A stretch of DNA of 64,000 nt from Haloarcula ordinaria (GTDB lineage: Archaea > Halobacteriota > Halobacteria > Halobacteriales > Haloarculaceae): contig NZ_CP119790.1 of assembly GCF_029338275.1 (NCBI RefSeq), positions 186,001 through 250,000 of the forward strand. The letters run 5' to 3'. The position numbers and the translations under genes were made by a program. Positions 43,678 through 50,891 of the stretch are shown piece by piece. How positions within the stretch are numbered: position 1 is the stretch's first letter; the number at the start of each line of letters is the position of its first letter. Below the pieces are notes generated by a model that was not told the origin of the DNA, did not search any database, and was given only the letters and a program-made list of their open reading frames with translations.

Positions 43678-44513
43678 TACTCTCCGCCGTCGGGGGAATT
43701 CTGCTCACCGCCATCGGACTGGATGTCCGATGAGGCTCGCCTCGCTTCGCTCTCCTCACCGCCGTCGGCCTGGGGCGAGTGATGCGGCGTCGGCGTCCCG
43801 GCGGATGCACGTCCCATCCAGCGGTCGATGTTCTCTGCAACGTAGGTGTGGCCGCCCCATCCCACAGCGATGCCGACGCCGATCGCGACGGCCGCGGCGA
43901 GTCCCCACGCTAACGCGTTGGCGAAGACGAACAGGATGCCGACGTCGACGCCCATCGTGTCGAGTCCGATCACGATCGCCGTGAAGTAGAGGAACATCCG
44001 CGTGCCCTGCGCGAACCACGAGGTATACTCGGTCTGGGTGGCTGCCCGGGTCCGCATGATGGCGTCACCGATGAAGTCCGCGACGACGAACCCGAGGACG
44101 ACTACTAACAGTCCGGCGATGAACGCCGGTAGATACGAGGTCGCCGTCGAGATCCACTCCGACAGCAGCGAAATCGAAAGCACGTTTGCGGCGGCGAGGA
44201 TCGCCAGCGCATAGACGAACCACTTCGCGAGCGTCCCGAACGCGTTCGAGACGGCAGTCTCGGTTCCCCCAAGAATGCGTCCAATCGGCGTTTCGAGTAC
44301 CATCCGGTCGAGTTCGACCCGGTCCGCTACCTTCCGAACCACCTTGGCGACGGCAACTCCGAGGACCCAGCCGATCAGGAGGACCAGGAGCGCTCCGACC
44401 AGCCGGGGGAGAACCGCTACGATCTCCGCAACCGTCTCCTCGAGGAACGCCGGAACTCCTAGTTGGAGCACGTACGATTGTAGCATGATTACGATATCGG
44501 CCTTCAGAGCCAT
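43677..44513 (-). CDS. Mechanosensitive-channel-type TM_helix repeat membrane protein
   Basis: 278 residues with repeated TM_helix units: LPRLVGALLVLLIGWVLGVA with AKVVRKVADRVELDRMV, and YLPAFIAGLLVVVLGFVVAD. This is the pattern of MscS-related proteins lacking the standard beta domain. The C-terminus is a polar tail with GE/SDxDGGE-like repeats. Stop and the M50 start share one base. A motif copy (44549-44562) lies 36 bases upstream. Confidence 0.82.
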   Translation of the reverse strand: MALKADIVIMLQSYVLQLGVPAFLEETVAEIVAVLPRLVGALLVLLIGWVLGVAVAKVVRKVADRVELDRMVLETPIGRILGGTETAVSNAFGTLAKWFVYALAILAAANVLSISLLSEWISTATSYLPAFIAGLLVVVLGFVVADFIGDAIMRTRAATQTEYTSWFAQGTRMFLYFTAIVIGLDTMGVDVGILFVFANALAWGLAAAVAIGVGIAVGWGGHTYVAENIDRWMGRASAGTPTPHHSPQADGGEESEARRASSDIQSDGGEQNSPDGGE

Positions 44514-44548
44514 GAAGAGGCGACATTTTCACTACCACGGGAGTTTTC

Positions 44549-44562
44549 ATTATGTGAGTTAC
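44549..44562. promoter_or_regulatory. ATTATGTGAGTYAC motif, copy 3
   Basis: ATTATGTGAGTTAC, one base different from the two other copies, 36 bases upstream of the minus-strand channel gene (44513) and 16 bases before the plus-strand gene at 44578. It could serve either gene. Confidence 0.45.
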
Positions 44563-44577
44563 AAACCCGGCCTGGGG

Positions 44578-45045
44578 ATGGCTGGCAAAGCGAATTTCGA
44601 CGGGGGGACGACGATCACCGTCGACGAGTTCCAGCAGGGTGACTATCTCCACCACGAGTTGCGGGACCACATACTAGGCGTCTATCCGATTGAGTACGCG
44701 ACCAAGCAGGGTCTCTCGCAGCTCGTTGGGCGTGCCGAGGACGTACTGTCTGATGCCGAGCGCCGACGGGAACGGGAAGCCCTCGATCGGTTCTTCACCG
44801 CGCTGGGACAGGGTGGAGATGTCGCTTACGGTGCTGAGGAAATGCAAACCGCTCTTGACTACGGAGCGGTCGACGTCCTCCTCGTTTCCGACGCACGGCC
44901 ACCAGCGGAGATTCGTGAGCTGGAGGAAGCGACGACCGATCAAGGCGGTGAGTGTCTCGTTGTGTCGACTGACACAGATCGAGGTGCCCAGTTCGATACT
45001 GCATTCGGAGGCCTTGGAGCACTCCTTCGGTTTCCGATCAACTAA
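44578..45045 (+). CDS. Release-factor (aRF1/eRF1) C-terminal-domain protein
   Basis: 155 residues from ATG 44578. DEFQQGDYLHHELRDHILGV, then YATKQGLSQLVGRAEDVL, EREALDRFFTALGQGG and GAVDVLLVSDAR follow the C-terminal domain of archaeal peptide-chain release factor 1. The decoding domain (NIKS) and the GGQ hydrolysis motif are absent, so it cannot terminate translation by itself. It might bind the release-factor partner site or ribosome rescue factors, or be a fragment. It has an in-frame start and clean composition. Confidence 0.75.
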   Translation: MAGKANFDGGTTITVDEFQQGDYLHHELRDHILGVYPIEYATKQGLSQLVGRAEDVLSDAERRREREALDRFFTALGQGGDVAYGAEEMQTALDYGAVDVLLVSDARPPAEIRELEEATTDQGGECLVVSTDTDRGAQFDTAFGGLGALLRFPIN

Positions 45046-45191
45046 GCCGAGTAGTTTTGGACGCCATAGCTGTCGTAGCGTCCCAATGTACGGGTCTGGA
45101 GGCAGTCATCGGTCGTGCAGACGACCTCGAATGGCCGTAAACCGGGCGAGTGCGGTGTCGATCTTGGAGACACGAATCGCTTACACCGGTC

Positions 45192-45521
45192 TCAACCGTC
45201 GTCCTGTGCGTTCAATTCTGTAAGGACCTGGCCGGCCGCCGTCCCGATACGAATGCCATCTACGTTACGCATCTCGAGATCGTGCGTGGCAGTCGGAAAG
45301 GGGTAGTGGTCGACGAGGATGCGATGGATAACGGTTTGGACGGGGTCGGTCCCGTACCTGTCGACGACAGTAGCCATCATCTCGTCGAGATGCGCGTCCC
45401 GGTGCTCCGTCCGGGGATCCTGTGCGCGTTCGAGCACGAGTTCGACTACATCGTCAACTGATGCGTGTTCGGGATTCTTGGTTCGTTCACGAACGTCGTA
45501 GAGAGCGTCGTTATCGGGCAT
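45192..45521 (-). CDS. Uncharacterised plasmid-type protein
   Basis: 109 residues, acidic and helical (HLDEMMATVVDRYGTDPVQT, then HRILVDHYPFPTATHDLEM). It lies 6 bases downstream of the PIN gene, so it belongs to the minus-strand run that ends here. No family recognised. Confidence 0.65.
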   Translation of the reverse strand: MPDNDALYDVRERTKNPEHASVDDVVELVLERAQDPRTEHRDAHLDEMMATVVDRYGTDPVQTVIHRILVDHYPFPTATHDLEMRNVDGIRIGTAAGQVLTELNAQDDG

Positions 45522-45527
45522 TCCTGT

Positions 45528-46064
45528 TCACTTCGAAGTATTCTCCACGGTGTCAGGGCCCTTGAGCAATGAGCGAGCTCGCTGCACGTAACTGTTCGCG
45601 CCCCAGCTACGGCCGTCGCTAATCGCATCGAGGAGCAGCCGCGCATCGGCAGCTGATAGGTGTTCAGTTCGAACGAGAACCGAGAGCAGCGTCGGTGTCG
45701 TGACGAGTCGGGTATCAGCGAGTGAGGCGTGGATCAAGCCAAGTTGGTTGAACTCGTCACAGAGGAAGAGCGCAGCATCGAGATCGTTCGCGAGCGTGAC
45801 CGCCGCGTTCTCACCGTCATCGAGGGGGAACTCGGCATCGAGGTCGACCGACTGTGTCGTGAATGACTCTGCTTGGTCGAGTACGGCGGACGCGGCGTGT
45901 CCATGGACGTCATCGTAGGAGGCGATCTCTTGGAGTTCATCGATGACCGCTGTTGGGACGACGACCTCGTACCGGGAGAGACAGAGTGCGAGTGGATCGG
46001 GGTCGTCGTCAGTAACGATCCCGAGACTCACGAGGGCGGAGGCGTCTGCGATAAGCCGCGACAT
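45528..46064 (-). CDS. PIN-domain toxin-like ribonuclease
   Basis: 178 residues. PIN-type acidic residues: Asp in MSRLIADASALVSLGIV, Glu/Asp in VVVPTAVIDELQEIASYDD, DDGENAAVTLANDLDAALFL and CDEFNQLGLIHASLADT. Such proteins cleave RNA as VapC-like toxins. The RHH gene directly upstream ends one base before this start, so the two form a toxin-antitoxin unit. Confidence 0.82.
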   Translation of the reverse strand: MSRLIADASALVSLGIVTDDDPDPLALCLSRYEVVVPTAVIDELQEIASYDDVHGHAASAVLDQAESFTTQSVDLDAEFPLDDGENAAVTLANDLDAALFLCDEFNQLGLIHASLADTRLVTTPTLLSVLVRTEHLSAADARLLLDAISDGRSWGANSYVQRARSLLKGPDTVENTSK

Positions 46065-46367
46065 CTATGCGTCGGCGACCTCGTCGATGAAGTCCTCGTC
46101 CAACTGCTGTTTCAACACTCGGAGGTTTGCCGCCTCCTCGGCGCCGACGAGTGCTTTGAGTTGATTGAAGGTGATCTCGTCGTCGTAATAGGCGGCGGCG
46201 ATCTCTTGGGTGAGTGCGTCGTCGTGAGCGGCGTCTTGGAGGTACTCCCGAAGCGCGGTCACGAGGACATCTGTTCGGTCTTCCCCGAGGACTGCGGCCA
46301 GTGCGTCGGCGCGGTCGATGAGCCGATTGGGGGCCCGAAACTGCACGCGCTTCTTATCGGTGCTCAT
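46065..46367 (-). CDS. Ribbon-helix-helix antitoxin-like protein
   Basis: 100 residues from ATG 46367 (a longer frame would run through the operator repeats). The start KKRVQFRAPNRLIDRADALA followed by EDRTDVLVTALREYLQ is a classic RHH DNA-binding fold; the rest would wrap the toxin. It precedes the PIN gene with no gap. Two 16-bp direct repeats lie immediately upstream. Confidence 0.82.
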   Translation of the reverse strand: MSTDKKRVQFRAPNRLIDRADALAAVLGEDRTDVLVTALREYLQDAAHDDALTQEIAAAYYDDEITFNQLKALVGAEEAANLRVLKQQLDEDFIDEVADA

Positions 46368-46370
46368 GAT

Positions 46371-46423
46371 GTGTACGATGTGAGCCAACGCACTTAGCCG
46401 TTTTCGTGTGTACGATGTGAGCC
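46371..46423. promoter_or_regulatory. Direct-repeat operator of the RHH/PIN unit
   Basis: GTGTACGATGTGAGCC occurs at 46371-46386 and again at 46408-46423, 37 bases apart start to start. The first copy begins 4 bases upstream of the antitoxin ATG. RHH antitoxins bind such repeats cooperatively to repress their own operon. Confidence 0.65.
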
Positions 46424-46438
46424 TCACTCGGCCGACCG

Positions 46439-46765
46439 TCACTCGGCCACGAGATGCTCCTTGAGGTCACGTGTCCAGTACGTTGCGAGCCCCCCTGGAC
46501 TACAGTGCTCGCACAGTTGCAACGGGCCTTCGAGATGCCCCAGTTCCACGCGGAACCGCGTCAGCGCTGCAGGCGTGTCAACGACGAGCCCACACCCGTC
46601 GCAGGCGTGGTGATCGCGCTCGTCGGGATCAGGCCCCGACTGGATCGCACAGTCGACGCAGATGGGGTGAGTAACCCGATCATCCTGACCCCATGTATGC
46701 GCCTCGCCAGCCTCGGCGCCGGGCGGAGTGTCGCAGAATGCACACCCCGTGAGCGTCTGCTGCAT
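46439..46765 (-). CDS. Multi-Cys zinc-binding protein (DUF7558-like)
   Basis: 108 residues with four Cys pairs: CAFC, CVDC, CDGC and CEHC, spaced through the chain as in treble-clef or zinc-ribbon tandem folds. Proteins of this shape occur on haloarchaeal plasmids. It overlaps the upstream gene by one base (46765), so both are coupled. Confidence 0.7.
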   Translation of the reverse strand: MQQTLTGCAFCDTPPGAEAGEAHTWGQDDRVTHPICVDCAIQSGPDPDERDHHACDGCGLVVDTPAALTRFRVELGHLEGPLQLCEHCSPGGLATYWTRDLKEHLVAE

Positions 46766-46974
46766 TACTCGGCCTCCTCGTCGGCATCGCAGGCGGTCGT
46801 CCAGCCACGGTGGAAGACGGCTAGCTGCGTCGGTGAGTCGAACGCAGTACCACTCGGTTCGTGAACGAGAACGCGGTCCTCGGGAACGGGTGTGACGACG
46901 TCCGCGTCGAGGAGCTCAGTCTCGAACTGTTCATAGTCGGCACTCGTGTCGTCATGTGGATCGGGATCATCCAT
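46765..46974 (-). CDS. Small acidic protein coupled to the zinc protein
   Basis: 69 residues, strongly acidic (MDDPDPHDDTSADYEQFETE). The stop overlaps the next start by one base, supporting translation. The segment VLVHEPSGTAFDSPTQLAVF may be a small beta domain. Unknown function. Confidence 0.6.
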   Translation of the reverse strand: MDDPDPHDDTSADYEQFETELLDADVVTPVPEDRVLVHEPSGTAFDSPTQLAVFHRGWTTACDADEEAE

Positions 46975-47052
46975 GGTGAATCACGCTGCGCACGTTGTCG
47001 CGCGCTGCACGCCTTCTGGCGCGGATAAACACTCCACGCGAGACCGCGGCCC

Positions 47053-47160
47053 TTACTCGCTCCAGAGGGCCGTGATCCGGTCTTCGATTCCAAGCGTCAG
47101 CACGTCGTGATGGTCGGTTAACCACGATGCGTCGTCACTGGATAGCAAAGCGGTCGTCAA
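47053..47160 (-). CDS. Possible miniprotein with TTG start
   Basis: 35 codons from TTG 47160: LLSSDDASWLTDHHDVLTLG then IEDRITALWSE and TAA. The composition is good for a protein, but it lacks an ATG or GTG. It lies in a 216-base gap between the Cys-rich pair and the Doc module. It could be an unannotated plasmid miniprotein. Confidence 0.35.
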   Translation of the reverse strand: MTTALLSSDDASWLTDHHDVLTLGIEDRITALWSE

Positions 47161-47190
47161 TAGCTACGGAGCCGCTGAGAGCCTGTTGAC

Positions 47191-47382
47191 TCACTCGTCT
47201 TCGAGCGCGGCGTAGATCTCCGCGTGGCGGCGTCCGTCAAGTTCCCCCATCTCGAGGGCGATCTGGTGGCGTTCAGCGTCGCTCTCGGCCGCCTGATACC
47301 GCTCGTACAGTCGGCGGACTTCTTCGTCGACCGTCGCCGAGGAATCGGTGCTGGACGCCATCTCTGTATCGAAGTTACTCAT
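47191..47382 (-). CDS. Likely antitoxin of the Doc module
   Basis: 63 residues; a helical acidic protein (EEVRRLYERYQAAESDAERH, then IALEMGELDGRRHAEIYAAL). It starts 12 bases after the Doc stop on the same strand. By position and size it is probably the neutralising partner, with the toxin gene first, the reverse of Phd/Doc. It lacks an obvious DNA-binding domain. Confidence 0.55.
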   Translation of the reverse strand: MSNFDTEMASSTDSSATVDEEVRRLYERYQAAESDAERHQIALEMGELDGRRHAEIYAALEDE

Positions 47383-47394
47383 TGTGTCCCTTTA

Positions 47395-47793
47395 TCAGTT
47401 GCGACGAGCACACGCTCGGAAGTAGATCACTGCGGTCTCAGTGTCGACGGCGGCTTCATCGGTCGCAAAGCGATGCAGTAGGGCCCGAATTTCGTCGCCG
47501 TAATCAAACGTGTGTCCGTTCAGCATGTAGAAGACAACCACCGTTCGGAGTGCAGTCCGCTTGTTTCCGTCGACAAAGGGATGATCTGCAACGAGAAGAC
47601 GCATCAGATGTACCGCTTTTTCATGCAGTGTCTGTGGAACCTCCCCAAAGTAGCCTTCAGAGACGTACTGCACTGCAGATTCGATTGCATCCTCCGACCG
47701 AATTCCGGGTTCTGTGGCGTCGCCCTCCTCAACGATCTGCTCGTGGAGATCGAGAATGAGCTCGACCGAAGGATACGCGACGTCGTCAGTCAC
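47395..47793 (-). CDS. doc: Doc-type Fic-fold toxin
   Basis: 132 residues with the intact Doc motif HPFVDGNKRTALRTVVVFYM (His, Asp, Asn and Arg present) after a typical N-terminus beginning PSVELILDLHEQIV. Doc phosphorylates elongation factor EF-Tu; here the target would be aEF1A-like by analogy. Length is normal. The partner is likely the gene at 47191. Confidence 0.85.
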   Translation of the reverse strand: MTDDVAYPSVELILDLHEQIVEEGDATEPGIRSEDAIESAVQYVSEGYFGEVPQTLHEKAVHLMRLLVADHPFVDGNKRTALRTVVVFYMLNGHTFDYGDEIRALLHRFATDEAAVDTETAVIYFRACARRN

Positions 47794-47855
47794 ATTTGCG
47801 ACTCTCTCACGCTAGCCAATAGTCGTTTCTTCCTTGCAGCGTCGCTCGCTGTATG

Positions 47856-48383
47856 TTATATCTCTTGGCGGTCGGTACTGGCGCGTTGTAGGCGAGCACG
47901 TTCGTAGCGTGTTCGCTCCTCGTGGGCAGTCGCCCAATCAGCGAGATCACTGTACACGTTGTCAATTGTCCGCTTCTCGCTTGTTTCGGCAACCTCGACG
48001 GCGTGGACGGCCGCTGGCGTCTTGGCGTCGTACACCTCTTCATAGCCGTCGATGTGCGTGGTCAACTTCTCAACGTGCTGCTGGAGGTCCTTGACGGAGT
48101 GGTTTGTGGCGAGTCGGTTGATGCGTCGCCACTCGAAGTACGCGTTGTTCCGCTTGTAGGTGGCCGGATGACCGTCATGGCGTATGACGATGCCGAGTTC
48201 TCCGAACCAGCTGAGGTATTTCCGGGTAGTCTTCGGGTCACACTCTGCTCGTTCGGCGATCGCGCTTGCCGTCGTCGGCTCCCGGGTCTGCAGGATGGTG
48301 CCGTAGATGCGTTGTTCGACGTCGTCCTCGCTAAATGGGTCGTCGAAAGGAGGGGGACCGTCCGTGGACGCTGTGTCGGGCAT
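47856..48383 (-). CDS. Helix-turn-helix regulator (DUF7342-like)
   Basis: 175 residues from ATG 48383. A winged helix (about 25-85) with TTASAIAERAECDPKTTRKY and LSWFGELGIVIRHDGH leads into a long coiled coil (VKDLQQHVEKLTTHIDGYEE). Similar regulators accompany haloarchaeal plasmids. GTTCTTAC repeats upstream (around 48388-48415, twice) may be its binding site. Confidence 0.78.
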   Translation of the reverse strand: MPDTASTDGPPPFDDPFSEDDVEQRIYGTILQTREPTTASAIAERAECDPKTTRKYLSWFGELGIVIRHDGHPATYKRNNAYFEWRRINRLATNHSVKDLQQHVEKLTTHIDGYEEVYDAKTPAAVHAVEVAETSEKRTIDNVYSDLADWATAHEERTRYERARLQRASTDRQEI

Positions 48384-48489
48384 ACGTGTTCTTACGGGGC
48401 TACGAATATCGTTCTTACTTCGAGGAAGAGTTCCTCGACAAGTGAGGCGTACTGGGTGCCGCCTGGTTGGCTTCGAAAGGAGCACCGCC

Positions 48490-48530
48490 TTAACCAACAG
48501 TCTGCCCGGGCTCAGCGAGTTGTTGGTTAA
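48490..48530. promoter_or_regulatory. TTAACCAAC-N23-GTTGGTTAA site, copy 2
   Basis: TTAACCAAC (48490-48498) and GTTGGTTAA (48522-48530); the arms here extend to 10 bases (TTAACCAACA / TGTTGGTTAA). Spacing is identical to copy 1 at 19090. It lies about 107-147 bases upstream of the regulator at 48383 and 12 bases beyond the end of the gene at 48542. Confidence 0.6.
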
Positions 48531-48541
48531 CTCACGTTCGG

Positions 48542-48982
48542 TCAGCGCATCTGGAGCTTTCGAGCCGGTTTTACGCTGAACGTATCTGGGTTGTTGACTG
48601 GCACGTCGTGACTGCGATCAGTTGCCTGGGACGACGACCGAGTGAGCCGGGTGATGAGATCCTCACGAACAGCCCGCCGACTGACCGTCGACTCGTGCCA
48701 CCCAAGTCGTTCATCGTAGTGCCGTTTCCGAAATATCTCGCCGTTGTCGTCGATGGCGATGAACTGGGTTCGCTTTGCTCCCCACACGTTCGCAGAGACG
48801 TACTCCGCACCGACCTCTTCGTGGGTGAGTTCCACGAGGACACACTCGACGAAGGAGACGATGGAGAGTTGACTTCGATCGTTGGGAATCGTCAGTTCGA
48901 GATCTGCCCACGGCGCTTCGTTTGATTGTCCTATCTGTTCGCCACGTAGCCGCGATTGCTGTCGCTCGTGTTCTGAAGACAT
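48542..48982 (-). CDS. Uncharacterised accessory protein
   Basis: 146 residues. A core of ADLELTIPNDRSQLSIVSFV, VLVELTHEEVGAEYVSANVW and FIAIDDNGEIFRKRHYDERL suggests a mixed alpha/beta fold. A basic, helix-poor tail follows. The frame is open with normal composition. The family is not recognised; it is the first gene of the minus-strand run down to 45192. Confidence 0.65.
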   Translation of the reverse strand: MSSEHERQQSRLRGEQIGQSNEAPWADLELTIPNDRSQLSIVSFVECVLVELTHEEVGAEYVSANVWGAKRTQFIAIDDNGEIFRKRHYDERLGWHESTVSRRAVREDLITRLTRSSSQATDRSHDVPVNNPDTFSVKPARKLQMR

Positions 48983-49595
48983 AGTAGTTCAGTGGGCGCT
49001 CACTGCACCCCTCACCCCTCTTGGGGGTGAGAAACTCCACCACGAATCGCATTCCCATCTAATGAGTGACTTCTGATACATTTGCTACAGACGCTCGTCG
49101 TTTGATGGCCCCTCGGCCGGAGAGAGCCAGCGGCATTTGCACCGGTGTACCCTAGCCTTCCTTTGGATGATTCTGGAGGTACAGGGAGAAATGAAACCTG
49201 CTTAGATTTGGCGATAGCTCCGTCGGGCTGTTCTAAGGAGCTATTGATGTCCTCGACGAGATGCAGCGGAGACAATCACCGGGAATTGTGCTTGACGAGT
49301 GGATGAAACCGTCGAAATCGAGGACTAGAGGGGAAATTTGAGAATGGTTTTAGTCAATACCAGTTGACGTCATATAGCGGCACATATTCTGAAACTGCTG
49401 ATGACTCGCCTTCTCTACGCAAATCGTGCAGTACAGGGTCTGAAAAGTGCATGACGCCCTTTCTAACAATCTCGTTTTTCCTCTCGAATAGAATCATAGG
49501 AAATATGACTGTTGGTCTGTCAACGGCAGGATCTTGGAGAAGTTATCTCCTTACGGGATAATATATCCTGAAGGTGAAACAGCTGTTTTATCGAG
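48983..49595. other. Gene-free, lower-GC region
   Basis: 613 bases upstream of the minus-strand run and downstream of the MFS gene. The 49320-49560 part is AT-richer. It contains TTATCTCC and GGATAA in inverted orientation near 49543-49560, a possible weak terminator. No gene or tRNA is supported. Confidence 0.4.
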
Positions 49596-50888
49596 TTAGT
49601 CTTGTGCCACCGACCGGGCTGGTTGCTCCGTTGCAGGAGCAGGTGGTTCGTGGGTTCCAAACTCGGGGTGGGTCTCTTCCATCCACACGTACACGATCGC
49701 CCCAGAGACGAACATCAGGGCGGCGGTCATGTAGAACGCGGCTTCGGCGTTCACGAACTCCATAGAGAGGCCGATGAGGATTGCGCCGACGCCATACCCC
49801 GAGTCGCGCCACATTCGGTAGACGCCCATTCCGGTCGCTCGCCACGTCGGGTGGGCGGCGTCGCCAGGGACAGTCATCAGGTTCGGGTAGAGCAACGCCA
49901 TCCCGAGCCCGGACACGCCGGAGAGCACGGCCCACGGGAGGTACCCTTCGACGAGGACCATCCCGAGGACGCCTGCGCCGGTGAGGAACATTCCCGCAAC
50001 GACTGGCGGACGGCGACCGATACGATCGGCGAGCCCACCAGTTGCGATCTGGAGGAAGTACATCGCGCTGTGGACACCGACGATGAACCCAACTGCTGCG
50101 ATGCCGAGCCCTTGGCTCGTGAGATACAGCGGGACGGCGAGCCAGAACAGCGTATCGACGAACTTCTCGATGTGACCCGCCTGTGCCGCAGCGAACAGCG
50201 TCTTATCCCCGTAGGTCGCCCGCTTCAGTACTTCTTTGAACGGGAGGTTCGCGTCATGGTGGTCTTCATCATCGATTTCGGCTTCCGCGAGTTGGACCGT
50301 CTCCTTGATCAGGAAGACCGAGATGAGGAACGCCAGCACGACGACGACGGCGAGGAAGTAGAACGGCTCAGGCCGGAGACTCGTCTGGGCGGCGATGACG
50401 CCCGTGACCCATGCACCGACGGCGACACCGCTGTACCCGAAGGCCTCGTCAATGCCGACGGCCAGCCCTCGCTTCTCGGGCCCCGCGATGTCGATCTTCG
50501 CGTTGATGGCCATACTCCAGGTCAACGCCTGGTTGATGCCCAGCAGGATGTTCCCGACGGTGATCCAGCCCCAGCTCGGCGCGAAGATGAGGATGATAGG
50601 GAGTGGGAGCGCGGTCACCCAGCCGAGGATGAGCACAGGCTTGCGGCCGTATTCACTACCCCACTTGCCGGCGTAGAGGTTTAACAGCGCCTTGACGAAG
50701 CCGAACGAGATGACGAAGGACCCGATGACGAACAGCGACTCGACGCCGAGGACGTCACGACCAAACACGGGCACGACGGCGCGTTCGGAACCAATCGTCA
50801 GCCCGGTGGCGAACACCAGGAGAACGTGGAGTGAGAACTGCCCGAGGTGCTCGCGGATACCCTGTTTGAGTTCAGTTTCTGTACTCAT
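49596..50888 (-). CDS. Major facilitator superfamily transporter
   Basis: 430 residues with twelve predicted helices, the loop 2-3 MFS motif GKWGSEYGRKPVLILGWVTA and its second-half counterpart GGLADRIGRRPPVVAGMFLT. A His/Asp-rich central loop (DDEDHHDANLPF) may bind metal. It follows the rhodanese/MBL gene with 3 bases between and is probably co-transcribed, so the substrate might be a sulfur compound; this is inference. Confidence 0.9.
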   Translation of the reverse strand: MSTETELKQGIREHLGQFSLHVLLVFATGLTIGSERAVVPVFGRDVLGVESLFVIGSFVISFGFVKALLNLYAGKWGSEYGRKPVLILGWVTALPLPIILIFAPSWGWITVGNILLGINQALTWSMAINAKIDIAGPEKRGLAVGIDEAFGYSGVAVGAWVTGVIAAQTSLRPEPFYFLAVVVVLAFLISVFLIKETVQLAEAEIDDEDHHDANLPFKEVLKRATYGDKTLFAAAQAGHIEKFVDTLFWLAVPLYLTSQGLGIAAVGFIVGVHSAMYFLQIATGGLADRIGRRPPVVAGMFLTGAGVLGMVLVEGYLPWAVLSGVSGLGMALLYPNLMTVPGDAAHPTWRATGMGVYRMWRDSGYGVGAILIGLSMEFVNAEAAFYMTAALMFVSGAIVYVWMEETHPEFGTHEPPAPATEQPARSVAQD

Positions 50889-50891
50889 CGA

